10,727 bases of DNA from Saccharicrinis sp041595375. GTDB lineage: Bacteria; Bacteroidota; Bacteroidia; Bacteroidales; Marinilabiliaceae. Numbering within the stretch: the stretch's first letter is position 1; every line of letters starts with the position of its first letter. This document shows positions 1 through 6,439 of this stretch, piece after piece. The notes under the pieces are model-generated. The model had not been told where the DNA came from, did no database searches, and was given only the letters and a program-made list of their open reading frames with translations. A program made the translations under genes and the position numbers. The stretch covers positions 1-10,727 of the forward strand of contig JBFHKL010000140.1 of assembly GCA_041595375.1 (NCBI GenBank), in the 5' to 3' direction.

Positions 1-1
1 A

Positions 2-127
2 ATGGATTCTAGATCATGGGGCTTTGTCCCAGAAGATCATATAATTGGTAAAGCAAATATGGTGTTATATAGCCATAACGAATATGATGAAATTAGATGG
101 AATAGAGTAGGGAAGTTAATAAAATAA
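2..127 (+). CDS. lepB: Signal peptidase I, C-terminal fragment (5' end outside window)
   Basis: Only the last 41 codons are visible; the reading frame enters from outside the window and ends at TAA 125-127. The visible peptide begins MDSRSWGFVPEDHIIGKA, which matches the last conserved block (box E) of type I signal peptidases, where D-S-R is followed by W/Y-G-F-V-P and I-x-G-K-A. The family cleaves signal peptides from exported proteins at the periplasmic face of the inner membrane with a Ser-Lys dyad. Those catalytic residues lie upstream of the window and cannot be checked. The tail ends in a basic stretch (RWNRVGKLIK). The ATG at position 2 is an internal methionine, not a start, because box E lies near the C-terminus of full-length enzymes. 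A long gene-free gap follows, so the gene probably ends a transcription unit. Confidence 0.88.
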   Translation: MDSRSWGFVPEDHIIGKANMVLYSHNEYDEIRWNRVGKLIK

Positions 128-130
128 AAA

Positions 131-227
131 GTTACACAGAGATCCACAAAGGTATCGCAGAGCTACGCAGAGAATAAATGAAAAAGCTCGGCGTATCTCT
201 GAGTTTTCTCCGCGGATCTCCGCGTAA
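131..227. repeat. Intergenic imperfect palindrome, unit 1 of a tandem pair
   Basis: A left arm (131-172) and a right arm (186-227), each 42 nt, are separated by an A-rich spacer (173-185). Aligned by eye, the reverse complement of the right arm matches the left arm at about 30 of 41 positions. Both arms are built from short modules of roughly 10-11 bp resembling CGCAGAGAT or CACAGAGAT. The unit could form a long hairpin in RNA or single-stranded DNA. GC-richer arms between A/T-rich spacers set it apart from the flanking sequence. Similar CAGAG-rich intergenic repeats are familiar from Bacteroidota and other phyla, where they often give spurious ORFs. No transposase is present, so any mobility is speculative. 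Confidence 0.8.
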
Positions 228-253
228 TAAATAAGTAATGAAAGAAATAAAAA

Positions 254-339
254 GTTACACAGAGATCCACAAAGGTATCGCAGAGAATAAATAAAAACTC
301 TATGAATCTCTGAGTTTGCTCAGTGCATCTCAGCGTAAC
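254..339. repeat. Intergenic imperfect palindrome, unit 2 of the tandem pair
   Basis: This second copy lies 123 bp downstream of unit 1. Its left arm (254-285) is identical to 131-162, and the identity extends a few bases upstream into TAAAAA. It then lacks the ten bases that follow in unit 1 (163-172). The right arm (298-339) has diverged from the unit 1 right arm but is still complementary to its own left arm, at about 23 of 32 positions, and keeps the ten-base module missing on the left. One arm is therefore perfectly conserved while the other has drifted, and one module has been lost. Confidence 0.8.
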
Positions 340-408
340 TAAGATTTGGAAGTTAAACAACCTGGGGCAAGTCCATCAGGCATTAAGTTAAAAACTAAGT
401 TAATTAAC

Positions 409-448
409 AAGGCAAGCCTTAAGGTATTATACCTTTTGGCGGCGCCAA
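409..448. promoter_or_regulatory. Three abutting short palindromes before the TolC-family gene
   Basis: Three perfect inverted repeats follow each other without gaps: AAGGC-AA-GCCTT (409-420), AAGGTA-TTA-TACCTT (421-435) and TTGGC-GGC-GCCAA (436-448). The block ends five bases before the ATG at 454. If transcribed, it would put consecutive small hairpins over the ribosome entry region; as DNA it could be a cluster of operator-like sites. Part of it (TACCTTTTG, 430-438) is one base away from the Bacteroidota -7 motif TAnnTTTG, as is 340-348 upstream. The loops of the first two are very short (2 and 3 nt), so hairpin stability is doubtful. The function is unknown; only the symmetry is observed. 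Confidence 0.4.
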
Positions 449-453
449 TAAAA

Positions 454-1983
454 ATGAAATCAATGAATAAATCCATCATTACATCTTTGTTGTTGCTTCT
501 TTTTTTGCCGGGATATGCCCAAAAAGAACTAATGTTAACCCTAGATGATGCCTTGCTTTTAGCTCAGACACAGTCTTTACAAGCGTTTCTAGATAAAAAC
601 TATTTTCTCGAAGACTATTGGGATTATAAAATTTTCAAGGCTGGTTTTTTACCTTCTTTAACCTTTGATTCGGATGCTTTGTCTTACAACAACTCATCTT
701 CACTTTATTATAATTCATCAACACAATCATACGAGTTTGCCCGTACAGAAACGATGACTTCAGATGCCTCATTGTATATTACCCAGGATATAGCTGCCAC
801 AGGAGGATCATTATATGTAAATACCGATTTAACTCGGTATCAAAACTATGGTGATTACAATTATGTTCAGTATTCATCTACGCCTTTATCCATTGGTTAT
901 ACGCAGGATTTATTTGCTTATAACTCGTTTAAGTGGGATAAGAAAATAGAACCTAAGGAATATGAGAAAGCCAAACGAGAATATATTGAATCGGTAGAAG
1001 AAATGAATGGGATGACGGTAGAATATTTTTTTCAACTGGCATTAGATGAGCGTGAAATGAAGCTGGCAGAATATAATTATCATAAAACAGATACCTTATT
1101 ACAAATTGCCGAGAAAAGGTTTCTGATTGGATCTCAAACCAGAGACGAGGTGTTAGATCTGAAGTTAAGTAAAAACAATAATTATATCAACTGGCAAGAG
1201 GCTAAACTTAGCCTGCGTAAATCAAGGGATGAATTACTTAACTTTTTAATGCTGCCGAAAGACATTAGTATAAAAGTGGTATTGCCTGGTGAGGTTCCTG
1301 ATTTGGTTATTAATGCAACTGAGGCATTAAAGCAAGCGCTGAATAATAATCCGACGATATTGGAACAGGAGATATCGATATTAGAGGCTAAAGAAGAGGT
1401 AGCAGAAGCTAAGGCAGATAATCGATTTAGTGCAGATGTGAGTTTGTATTATGGTATAAGTAAGGATGATGGACGTTACGATTATACCAATGATAAGTCG
1501 GAGAATGGCGAAATAGCCAATGTATACAAATCCGATTTTGAGGATTATCAGGTAGTGAGTTTAGATGTAACCATTCCTATTTTAGATTGGGGTCAAGGAA
1601 AAGGCTATGTTGAGATTGCCAAATCAGCGCAAAGAGTGGCTGAGATTTCAGCTCAGAAAGCACTACAGGAATTTGAGTTAAATACGATTACCCAGGCTTT
1701 GGAATTTAATATTCAGCGCGAAAAAGTTGCTTCAGCAGCCTTTTCAGACTCTTTAGCTCAGGAGAGTTATCAACTCACCGTTACCCGTTTTAAAAAAGGA
1801 CAGGTGGATGTGCTCAAACTGGTTTCATCGCAAACGGCTAAAGATAATGCTGAGGTGCAATACATATCTGCCTTACAGGATTATTGGGAGAGTTATTATG
1901 GTATGCGAGAGCTTACCTTATACGATTTTGAGAATAATCAGAGTTTAGATGCAGCGTTTGATGCTATAATTAAGAATAGGTAG
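454..1983 (+). CDS. TolC-family outer-membrane efflux protein
   Basis: This 509-residue protein is predicted to be the outer-membrane channel of a tripartite efflux or type I secretion pump. It starts with a signal peptide (MKSMNKS, then a leucine-rich core, ending PGYA-Q near residue 22). The two-fold internal repeat of outer membrane efflux proteins is visible: RFLIGSQTRDEVLDLK (about 222-237) and RFKKGQVDVLKLVSSQ (about 445-460) occupy equivalent helix positions, each followed by a long heptad-like helix. IPILDWGQGKG (374-384) is the usual strand-to-helix transition before the second repeat. ATG 454 was chosen over an upstream TTG (346) because only it gives a clean signal peptide and because 346-453 is palindromic non-coding sequence; ATG 463 is equally possible. 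No RND, ABC or membrane-fusion partner lies in the window, so the exported substrate is unknown. The family call is firm; the specific role is not. Confidence 0.9.
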   Translation: MKSMNKSIITSLLLLLFLPGYAQKELMLTLDDALLLAQTQSLQAFLDKNYFLEDYWDYKIFKAGFLPSLTFDSDALSYNNSSSLYYNSSTQSYEFARTETMTSDASLYITQDIAATGGSLYVNTDLTRYQNYGDYNYVQYSSTPLSIGYTQDLFAYNSFKWDKKIEPKEYEKAKREYIESVEEMNGMTVEYFFQLALDEREMKLAEYNYHKTDTLLQIAEKRFLIGSQTRDEVLDLKLSKNNNYINWQEAKLSLRKSRDELLNFLMLPKDISIKVVLPGEVPDLVINATEALKQALNNNPTILEQEISILEAKEEVAEAKADNRFSADVSLYYGISKDDGRYDYTNDKSENGEIANVYKSDFEDYQVVSLDVTIPILDWGQGKGYVEIAKSAQRVAEISAQKALQEFELNTITQALEFNIQREKVASAAFSDSLAQESYQLTVTRFKKGQVDVLKLVSSQTAKDNAEVQYISALQDYWESYYGMRELTLYDFENNQSLDAAFDAIIKNR

Positions 1984-2036
1984 TATACTTTTTCAACTCA
2001 ACAAACATTTATTTCCTCTCCTTTATGATATTGTTC

Positions 2037-2044
2037 TATATTTG
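2037..2044 (+). promoter_or_regulatory. Bacteroidota -7 promoter element TATATTTG
   Basis: TATATTTG is an exact match to TAnnTTTG, the -7 motif of the Bacteroidota primary sigma factor. It lies 22 bp before the ATG at 2067, giving a short predicted leader of about 15 nt. No clear TTG-type -33 element is seen at the expected distance. It suggests that the glycosyltransferase gene has its own promoter rather than depending on read-through from the TolC gene, which ends 83 bp upstream of that ATG. Confidence 0.5.
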
Positions 2045-2066
2045 CGCAAAATATTAACAATAGGTT

Positions 2067-3701
2067 ATGGATAATAAAAGAATTACCATAGGTATATTTG
2101 TGGCTGCAATCATTGTTTACGTCATTGGTTTGTTTCCTGAAGTAGGCATTGACTCGGGTAAATATGCAGCAGTAAGTCGTATTATGTTTGAGAATGGCGA
2201 TTTGCTTCATCCGCAAATACATGGGCATGATTATTTGCAAAAACCTCATTTGATTTTCTGGTTAAGTACCTTGTCTTTTCATATTTTTGGATTATCGTTA
2301 TTTGCTTTTAAACTACCTACGCTGTTATTTTCCTTAGCTAGTGTATTTGCCTTGTATAAATTAACATCGTTGTTTTACAGCAAGCAGGTTGCTCAACTGG
2401 CTGCTTTGGTTTATACAACATCAGAAATGATGTTTTTGTATCACAACGATTTACATACCGATGCTCTTTTAACAGCTAATGTGATCATTGGTATCACCTT
2501 TATCATGTATTTCTTACATCAAAAAAAAGCCATTCATTTTATTTCAGGCTTTGTGTTTTTAGGTTTGGCCATGATCACCAAAGGACCAATAGGACTGGCT
2601 GTTGCTGTATTTGCTATTGGTGGCCATTTGTTAGTAAAAAAAGACTGGAAAAATATTTTTAATCCTGTTTGGTTGTTGGCTTTGCCTATACTCGCAATTG
2701 TGCTTTTCCCCACTTTAAAGACAAATTATGATAATTTTGGTTGGGAAGGAGTCGAGTTTTTCTTCTGGACCAATAATGTAGGCAGAATCAGTGGTTCTTA
2801 TAATAAAACGGTTGATGGTGACATTAGTTTTTATCTCCATACCATGATTTACATTTATCTGCCATGGTCGTTGTATGCATTGGTTACCATCGGTAAACAT
2901 ATAGGTTCATTATTTACAAAAAAGGCCGACCGGTTTAAACGCCCGGAATATTTAACTTATTCTGTGGTGGTGGTTTATACTTTGATATTGTCCATTGCCA
3001 GTCAAAAAGCGCCTCATTATTTTTTTCCCGTAGTTCCATTTTTATCCATTATAATAGCCCAGTTTCTCGATAAAAATATCTCTCAAACAACAGGAAGTAT
3101 CAATTTAAAGTGGTTCTACAGTACACGCAATCTGATGTTAGTATTAATATGGATTGTGGTATTTTTAGCCATTGCATTTATTTTTAAAACAAGTAACTTT
3201 TTTATTTGGATCACTGTCATAGCAGGCTTGCTTGCTGTCATTTATTTTGTGAGACCCAAAGTTAACTCCTATTATAAACTGGTTCTTCCCTTGGCTATAT
3301 CGTCTATTGTTCTCAATTTTGTAATTAACGCCCATTTTATTCCAACCGCTTTTCAATATCATGGAGGAATAAGGGCAAGCGATGCCTATAACAAATTAGC
3401 CAATGATGAGGAAGAGCTTTATACCTATAAATTTAATCAGTTTGAAACGTATTTTTATCCTAAAAAAATATCGCATTGGGTCAAAGAAAAAGAGGACTTA
3501 TATGGATTAGAGAAAGAGAAATATTTTTGGTTAGTTACCGATAAAAAGGGGATAGATGAGGTTCGAGAGTTATTTGCTAGCAGAATAGGAGAGGAAAAAG
3601 TATTTAAACACAGATTAATTTCGCGAATGTCGCCTGCCTTTTTAAATCCGGCAACTCGTGATAGTGATCTTGAAAATATTTATCTTTTAAAAATTAATTA
3701 A
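2067..3701 (+). CDS. ArnT/PMT-like polyprenyl-phosphate-sugar glycosyltransferase
   Basis: This 544-residue polytopic inner-membrane protein resembles the GT39/GT83 (PMT, ArnT) superfamily, which transfers a sugar from a polyprenyl-phosphate donor to lipid A, protein or another envelope acceptor at the periplasmic face. The first membrane segment (about 6-24) is followed by the expected periplasmic loop: IDSGKYAAVSRIM (28-40) with the family's acidic residue at D29, then HDYLQKPHLIFWL (54-66), equivalent to the usual Y-x-x-K-P-P-L motif. MITKGPIGL (169-177) and SQKAPHYFFPVVPFLSI (about 311-327) match later family blocks. About ten or more hydrophobic segments precede a less hydrophobic C-terminal domain (about 430-544). 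The usual D-E pair in the first loop reads D-S, and the second proline of K-P-P reads H. A GT2 donor synthase lies downstream, which suggests a shared pathway. Sugar and acceptor are unknown; none of the other aminoarabinose (arn) genes is in the window. Confidence 0.85.
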   Translation: MDNKRITIGIFVAAIIVYVIGLFPEVGIDSGKYAAVSRIMFENGDLLHPQIHGHDYLQKPHLIFWLSTLSFHIFGLSLFAFKLPTLLFSLASVFALYKLTSLFYSKQVAQLAALVYTTSEMMFLYHNDLHTDALLTANVIIGITFIMYFLHQKKAIHFISGFVFLGLAMITKGPIGLAVAVFAIGGHLLVKKDWKNIFNPVWLLALPILAIVLFPTLKTNYDNFGWEGVEFFFWTNNVGRISGSYNKTVDGDISFYLHTMIYIYLPWSLYALVTIGKHIGSLFTKKADRFKRPEYLTYSVVVVYTLILSIASQKAPHYFFPVVPFLSIIIAQFLDKNISQTTGSINLKWFYSTRNLMLVLIWIVVFLAIAFIFKTSNFFIWITVIAGLLAVIYFVRPKVNSYYKLVLPLAISSIVLNFVINAHFIPTAFQYHGGIRASDAYNKLANDEEELYTYKFNQFETYFYPKKISHWVKEKEDLYGLEKEKYFWLVTDKKGIDEVRELFASRIGEEKVFKHRLISRMSPAFLNPATRDSDLENIYLLKIN

Positions 3702-3739
3702 TACCATGTAATTGAATAGCTAATAAAACGAGCCAAAGG

Positions 3740-3762
3740 AGTTTTTTATCACAGAAAAAACT
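3740..3762. terminator. AT-rich hairpin after the ArnT-like gene (weak terminator candidate)
   Basis: The arms AGTTTTTT (3740-3747) and AAAAAACT (3755-3762) are perfectly complementary with a seven-base loop. The hairpin starts 39 bp after the stop codon at 3701. The stem is almost all A:T and no T-run follows it, so it would be at best a weak terminator or mRNA 3'-end structure. A second small perfect hairpin lies just after it: CCGAA (3778-3782) and TTCGG (3788-3792) with a five-base loop. Confidence 0.3.
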
Positions 3763-3835
3763 ATATTGGTACGTTCTCCGAAATAAATTCGGGTGAGTAG
3801 GTTATTGGGTATTTGAAAAATATTTACACATATCA

Positions 3836-3888
3836 AACACCCCCGTAAAATGCCTTACACACTGAAAGATGATTGCAATTGGGGTGTT
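3836..3888. repeat. AACACCCC/GGGGTGTT inverted repeat upstream of the GT2 gene
   Basis: AACACCCC (3836-3843) and GGGGTGTT (3881-3888) are perfect reverse complements separated by 37 nt. The right arm ends 32 bp before the GT2 start codon. The C/G runs stand out in an otherwise AT-rich gap. It could be a hairpin in the GT2 leader or a pair of protein-binding half-sites. No TAnnTTTG motif is evident between it and the gene, so the GT2 promoter is not located. Apart from the hairpins noted, nothing else is recognisable in 3702-3920. Confidence 0.35.
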
Positions 3889-3920
3889 GCATATGGCAAA
3901 TGAAAATAAAATTATAAAAC

Positions 3921-4856
3921 ATGAAAATTTCTGTAGTTATTCCCGTGTACAATGAAGAGGGGAATATTGCTCCTTTGGTGCAACAGGTTTATGATGCATT
4001 AAAACCATCAGCATATGATTTTGAAACTATATTGATTGATGATGGCTCAAAGGACAATACAGTTCAGGAGATTAAGAAGCAAAAAGACAAAAATGTAGTG
4101 CTAATTGAGCTAAGAAAAAATTATGGCCAGTGTCCTGCTCTTAAGGCGGGTATTGATTATGCTACAGGTGATTTTATTGCCACATTGGATGGAGATCTTC
4201 AGAATGATCCTGCCGATTTAATCAGGATGATGGATATCATAAAGCAGAAGAACTGTGATTTGGTAACAGGTATCAGGGCTAAACGTCAGGATGATATGTT
4301 TTTGCGTAAAATACCTTCTAAAATTGCCAATTCTATTGTTCGTAGGGTTTCAAAAACAAATATCATTGACAACGGATGTGCCATTAAAGTATTTAAAGCA
4401 AATATAGCCAAGGAGATTCCTTTGTATGGCGAAATGCATCGCTTTATTGCTATTTTTGCTATTAACGAAGGAGCCAGGGTAGAGCAGATAGCCGTGAATC
4501 ATAGAGCTAGGGTTAGTGGGGTGTCGAAATATGGTTTGTCGCGTACTTTTAAGGTGGTGTCAGATTTGATATTGATGGACTTTAGAAATAAATATGCACA
4601 AAAACCGATGCATTTATTAGGTCCTCTTGGAGTAGGTAGTTTCGCTATAGGCGCATTAATGCTTTTCTATTTGTTGATATTGAAAATTTTAGGTGAGGAT
4701 ATATGGGGCCGTCCACTGATCTTTGCGGGATTAATATTCCTTTCAGCCGGATTTCAGTTTCTTTTAATGGGGATTGTTTTAGATCTGTTGATGCGTACTA
4801 ACTTTGAGTCGCAAAAGAAAAAAATATACGCGGTAAGAGAAACCGAGAAGATTTAA
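3921..4856 (+). CDS. GT2 polyprenyl-phosphate glycosyltransferase (DPM1/ArnC/GtrB-like)
   Basis: This 311-residue protein carries an N-terminal GT-A fold glycosyltransferase domain and two C-terminal membrane segments. Enzymes of this type transfer a sugar from a nucleotide donor to undecaprenyl phosphate at the cytoplasmic face. Visible motifs are VVIPVYNEEGN (5-15), IDDGSKDNT (39-47), and LDGDLQNDP (89-97) carrying the metal-binding D-x-D. Others are the GIRAKRQDD block (117-125), GEMHRFIAI (170-178), and HRARVSGVSKYG (194-205), the usual acceptor-side motif. Membrane helices lie at about 232-256 and 265-291. Length and layout match the family, so it appears intact. ATG 3921 is the only sensible start; an in-frame ATG at 3900 is cut off by a stop. 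It follows the ArnT-like gene on the same strand, and such donor synthases commonly work with that kind of transferase. The sugar is not predictable from sequence. Confidence 0.92.
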   Translation: MKISVVIPVYNEEGNIAPLVQQVYDALKPSAYDFETILIDDGSKDNTVQEIKKQKDKNVVLIELRKNYGQCPALKAGIDYATGDFIATLDGDLQNDPADLIRMMDIIKQKNCDLVTGIRAKRQDDMFLRKIPSKIANSIVRRVSKTNIIDNGCAIKVFKANIAKEIPLYGEMHRFIAIFAINEGARVEQIAVNHRARVSGVSKYGLSRTFKVVSDLILMDFRNKYAQKPMHLLGPLGVGSFAIGALMLFYLLILKILGEDIWGRPLIFAGLIFLSAGFQFLLMGIVLDLLMRTNFESQKKKIYAVRETEKI

Positions 4857-4868
4857 TTAAAGAATTGC

Positions 4869-4920
4869 ACTCTTCGGGAGACTTTATGCGTTCTAATAAT
4901 AGTCAACCGAAGAGTTGTTT
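4869..4920 (+). terminator. Rho-independent-type terminator after the GT2 gene
   Basis: The arms ACTCTTCGG (4869-4877) and CCGAAGAGT (4907-4915) pair perfectly over nine bases, starting 13 bp after the stop at 4856. Inside, GACT (4880-4883) and AGTC (4901-4904) extend the stem across a symmetric two-base internal loop. A T-rich tract follows at 4915-4922. Position, orientation and T-tract fit a terminator for the plus-strand glycosyltransferase genes. Confidence 0.6.
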
Positions 4921-4962
4921 TTACTCAGTGTTAGTAAACCAAAGGGACTACATTTGATTGCT

Positions 4963-5001
4963 AAAAAAAAGCTTTACTTCCAACTAAAGAAATAAAGCTT
5001 T
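4963..5001 (-). terminator. Terminator for the minus-strand aminotransferase
   Basis: On the minus strand, arm TAAAGCTTT/AAAGCTTTA (4993-5001 pairing with 4968-4976, nine perfect pairs, 16-nt loop) is followed by a run of eight T, seen on the plus strand as eight A at 4963-4970. It starts 25 bp past the aminotransferase stop codon. The stem is AT-rich, but the T-run is strong and correctly oriented. With the GT2 terminator it insulates the two converging genes. Confidence 0.6.
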
Positions 5002-5025
5002 GATATAATTAATGTAATAGTTGAC

Positions 5026-6264
5026 TTATGCAATTGTAGTAGGTATTGTTTCCTTAGCACTGATCCCTTTTTTTCTTCCGGGATACGCTTCCAATGCTTT
5101 TTCTAAAATCAAGAGTGCTCTTTTTAGTTTTTCCTCACTTAAAACATAGGCAATCCTCACTTCATCTTTACCTAAATAACGACTACTATAAAAACCTGAT
5201 CCGGGAGCCATCATTACTGTTTCATTTTCATAGGAAAAATCGCTGAGTATCCACTGGCAAAAATCATCGGAATCGTCAACAGGTAATTTAGCCATGGTAT
5301 AAAATGCCCCTTTAGGGACTAAAGATTTTACACCGGGTATTTTATTTAATCCCTCTACCAAGGTGTTTCTGCGTTTTAAGTATTCGTTGTAAACCGTATC
5401 AGAGTATTCCTGTGATGCATCCAGCGATGCACATGCTACAATTTGACCTAATAAAGGAGGACTCAGTCTGGCTTGTGCTATTTTCATTGCCGAGGCAATA
5501 ACTTGCTTATTCTTACTTACCAGTGTTCCTATCCTTATACCACATTCGCTGTATCGTTTGCTAACCGAATCAATCAATACCACATTATCTTCTAAACCTT
5601 CCAGTGTAAGAGCTGAGATATGAGGATGATCATCATAACAAAATTCCCGATATACTTCATCCGACAATAAAAACAAATCATTTTTTAAGACAATTTCCTT
5701 GAGCTTATTTAGTTCATCCTCAGAGTATAAGTATCCGGTTGGGTTGTTAGGGTTACATATAAAAATACCCTTTGTTTTAGAAGTGATCAGTTTATCGAAT
5801 TCCTCAATAGGAGGCAAGCCAAAACCATCTTCAAACCTGGAGGTAATTGGTTTAATATTGATTCCTGTAACGGTAGCAAAGCCATTGTAATTGGCATAGA
5901 AAGGTTCAGGTATGATGACTTCATCGCCAGGGTTAAAGCAGGCAAAAAAGGTCAGTAGAAATGCCTCAGAACCTCCGGTTGTTACCATTACATCATCAGA
6001 AGTTACATCGATATTAAATTTTTTATAGTAATGAGTCAGTTTCTGACGGTATTCCAATAGCCCGGCAGAGTGACTATATTCCAATATCTTTCTATCGATA
6101 TTTCTTACGGCATCTATCGCCACCTCAGGGGTATCTATATCTGGTTGTCCAATATTTAAATGATAAATATGAATTCCTCTGGCTTTAGCCTTATCTGCAT
6201 AAGGAACTAATTTTCGTATAGGAGAGGCGGGCATATCTACACCTCTTTTTGAAATAGATGGCAT
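5026..6264 (-). CDS. Class I/II PLP-dependent aminotransferase (aspartate aminotransferase-like)
   Basis: This 412-residue cytosolic enzyme belongs to fold-type I, which moves amino groups between an amino acid and a 2-oxo acid using pyridoxal phosphate. Motifs in order: NIGQPDIDTP (37-46), YSHSAGLLEYR (63-73), TTGGSEA (95-101) in the cofactor phosphate loop, PEPFYANY (119-126), NPNNPTG (171-177) with the Asn that contacts PLP, and LSDEVY (200-205) with the Asp that binds the pyridine nitrogen and the Tyr. SVSKRYSECGIRIG (233-246) contains the Schiff-base lysine K236. DEVRIAY (367-373) contains the substrate carboxylate-binding arginine R370. All key residues are present and the length is normal. 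The best guess is an aspartate-type aminotransferase, but aromatic, methionine or alanine specificity cannot be excluded. ATG at 6264-6262 lies close to the conserved core. It is a single-gene unit, divergent from the DUF5686 gene and with its own terminator. Confidence 0.92.
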   Translation of the reverse strand: MPSISKRGVDMPASPIRKLVPYADKAKARGIHIYHLNIGQPDIDTPEVAIDAVRNIDRKILEYSHSAGLLEYRQKLTHYYKKFNIDVTSDDVMVTTGGSEAFLLTFFACFNPGDEVIIPEPFYANYNGFATVTGINIKPITSRFEDGFGLPPIEEFDKLITSKTKGIFICNPNNPTGYLYSEDELNKLKEIVLKNDLFLLSDEVYREFCYDDHPHISALTLEGLEDNVVLIDSVSKRYSECGIRIGTLVSKNKQVIASAMKIAQARLSPPLLGQIVACASLDASQEYSDTVYNEYLKRRNTLVEGLNKIPGVKSLVPKGAFYTMAKLPVDDSDDFCQWILSDFSYENETVMMAPGSGFYSSRYLGKDEVRIAYVLSEEKLKRALLILEKALEAYPGRKKGISAKETIPTTIA

Positions 6265-6288
6265 ACGTGTTTATTTATAATTCGACTG

Positions 6289-6296
6289 CAAATTAA
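6289..6296 (-). promoter_or_regulatory. Possible -7 element of the aminotransferase gene
   Basis: Read on the minus strand, TTAATTTG matches seven of eight positions of TAnnTTTG and lies about 25 bp before the start codon at 6264. No -33 element is clear. With the plus-strand candidate at 6401-6408 it would make 6265-6439 a divergent promoter region; nothing else is recognisable in that gap. Confidence 0.3.
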
Positions 6297-6400
6297 GTAA
6301 AAACCTGTCGTTTGTCATATATTTTTGTGCGTTTTTATTTCATTAATTGTTAAATCCTGGTTAATTTGAAACTTTATACAATTTTATGTGATTATATTTT

Positions 6401-6408
6401 TAGTTTTG
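6401..6408 (+). promoter_or_regulatory. Bacteroidota -7 promoter element TAGTTTTG
   Basis: TAGTTTTG is an exact TAnnTTTG match 31 bp before the ATG at 6440. No good -33 element is seen at the usual distance. It is the likely promoter of the DUF5686 gene and of the small secreted-protein gene behind it. Confidence 0.45.
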
Positions 6409-6439
6409 GTAGAAATCTAAACCATTATTGATAAACTGC

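Noticed and set aside
131..339. Repeats as a CRISPR array
   Set aside because: There are only two units, each palindromic over its whole length, with no unique spacers of even length and no cas genes.
163..360. Minus-strand 65-codon ORF across the repeat pair
   Set aside because: Its translation (RRSAEKTQRYAE and similar) is simply the CAGAG repeat modules read in frame, a known source of spurious ORFs; there is no start context or family match.
346..453. TTG-started N-terminal extension of the TolC-family gene
   Set aside because: It would place 36 non-conserved residues before a normal signal peptide, and the DNA is palindromic non-coding sequence.
1998..2249. Minus-strand ORF over the start of the ArnT-like gene
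   Set aside because: It overlaps the promoter and coding start of a well-supported gene on the other strand and has no recognisable features. The minus-strand ORFs at 2715-2900, 3165-3362 and 7034-7282 and the plus-strand one at 8754-8939 were dropped for the same reason.
5699..5890. Plus-strand ORF inside the aminotransferase gene
   Set aside because: It is the antisense shadow of a strongly conserved enzyme, with no start context.
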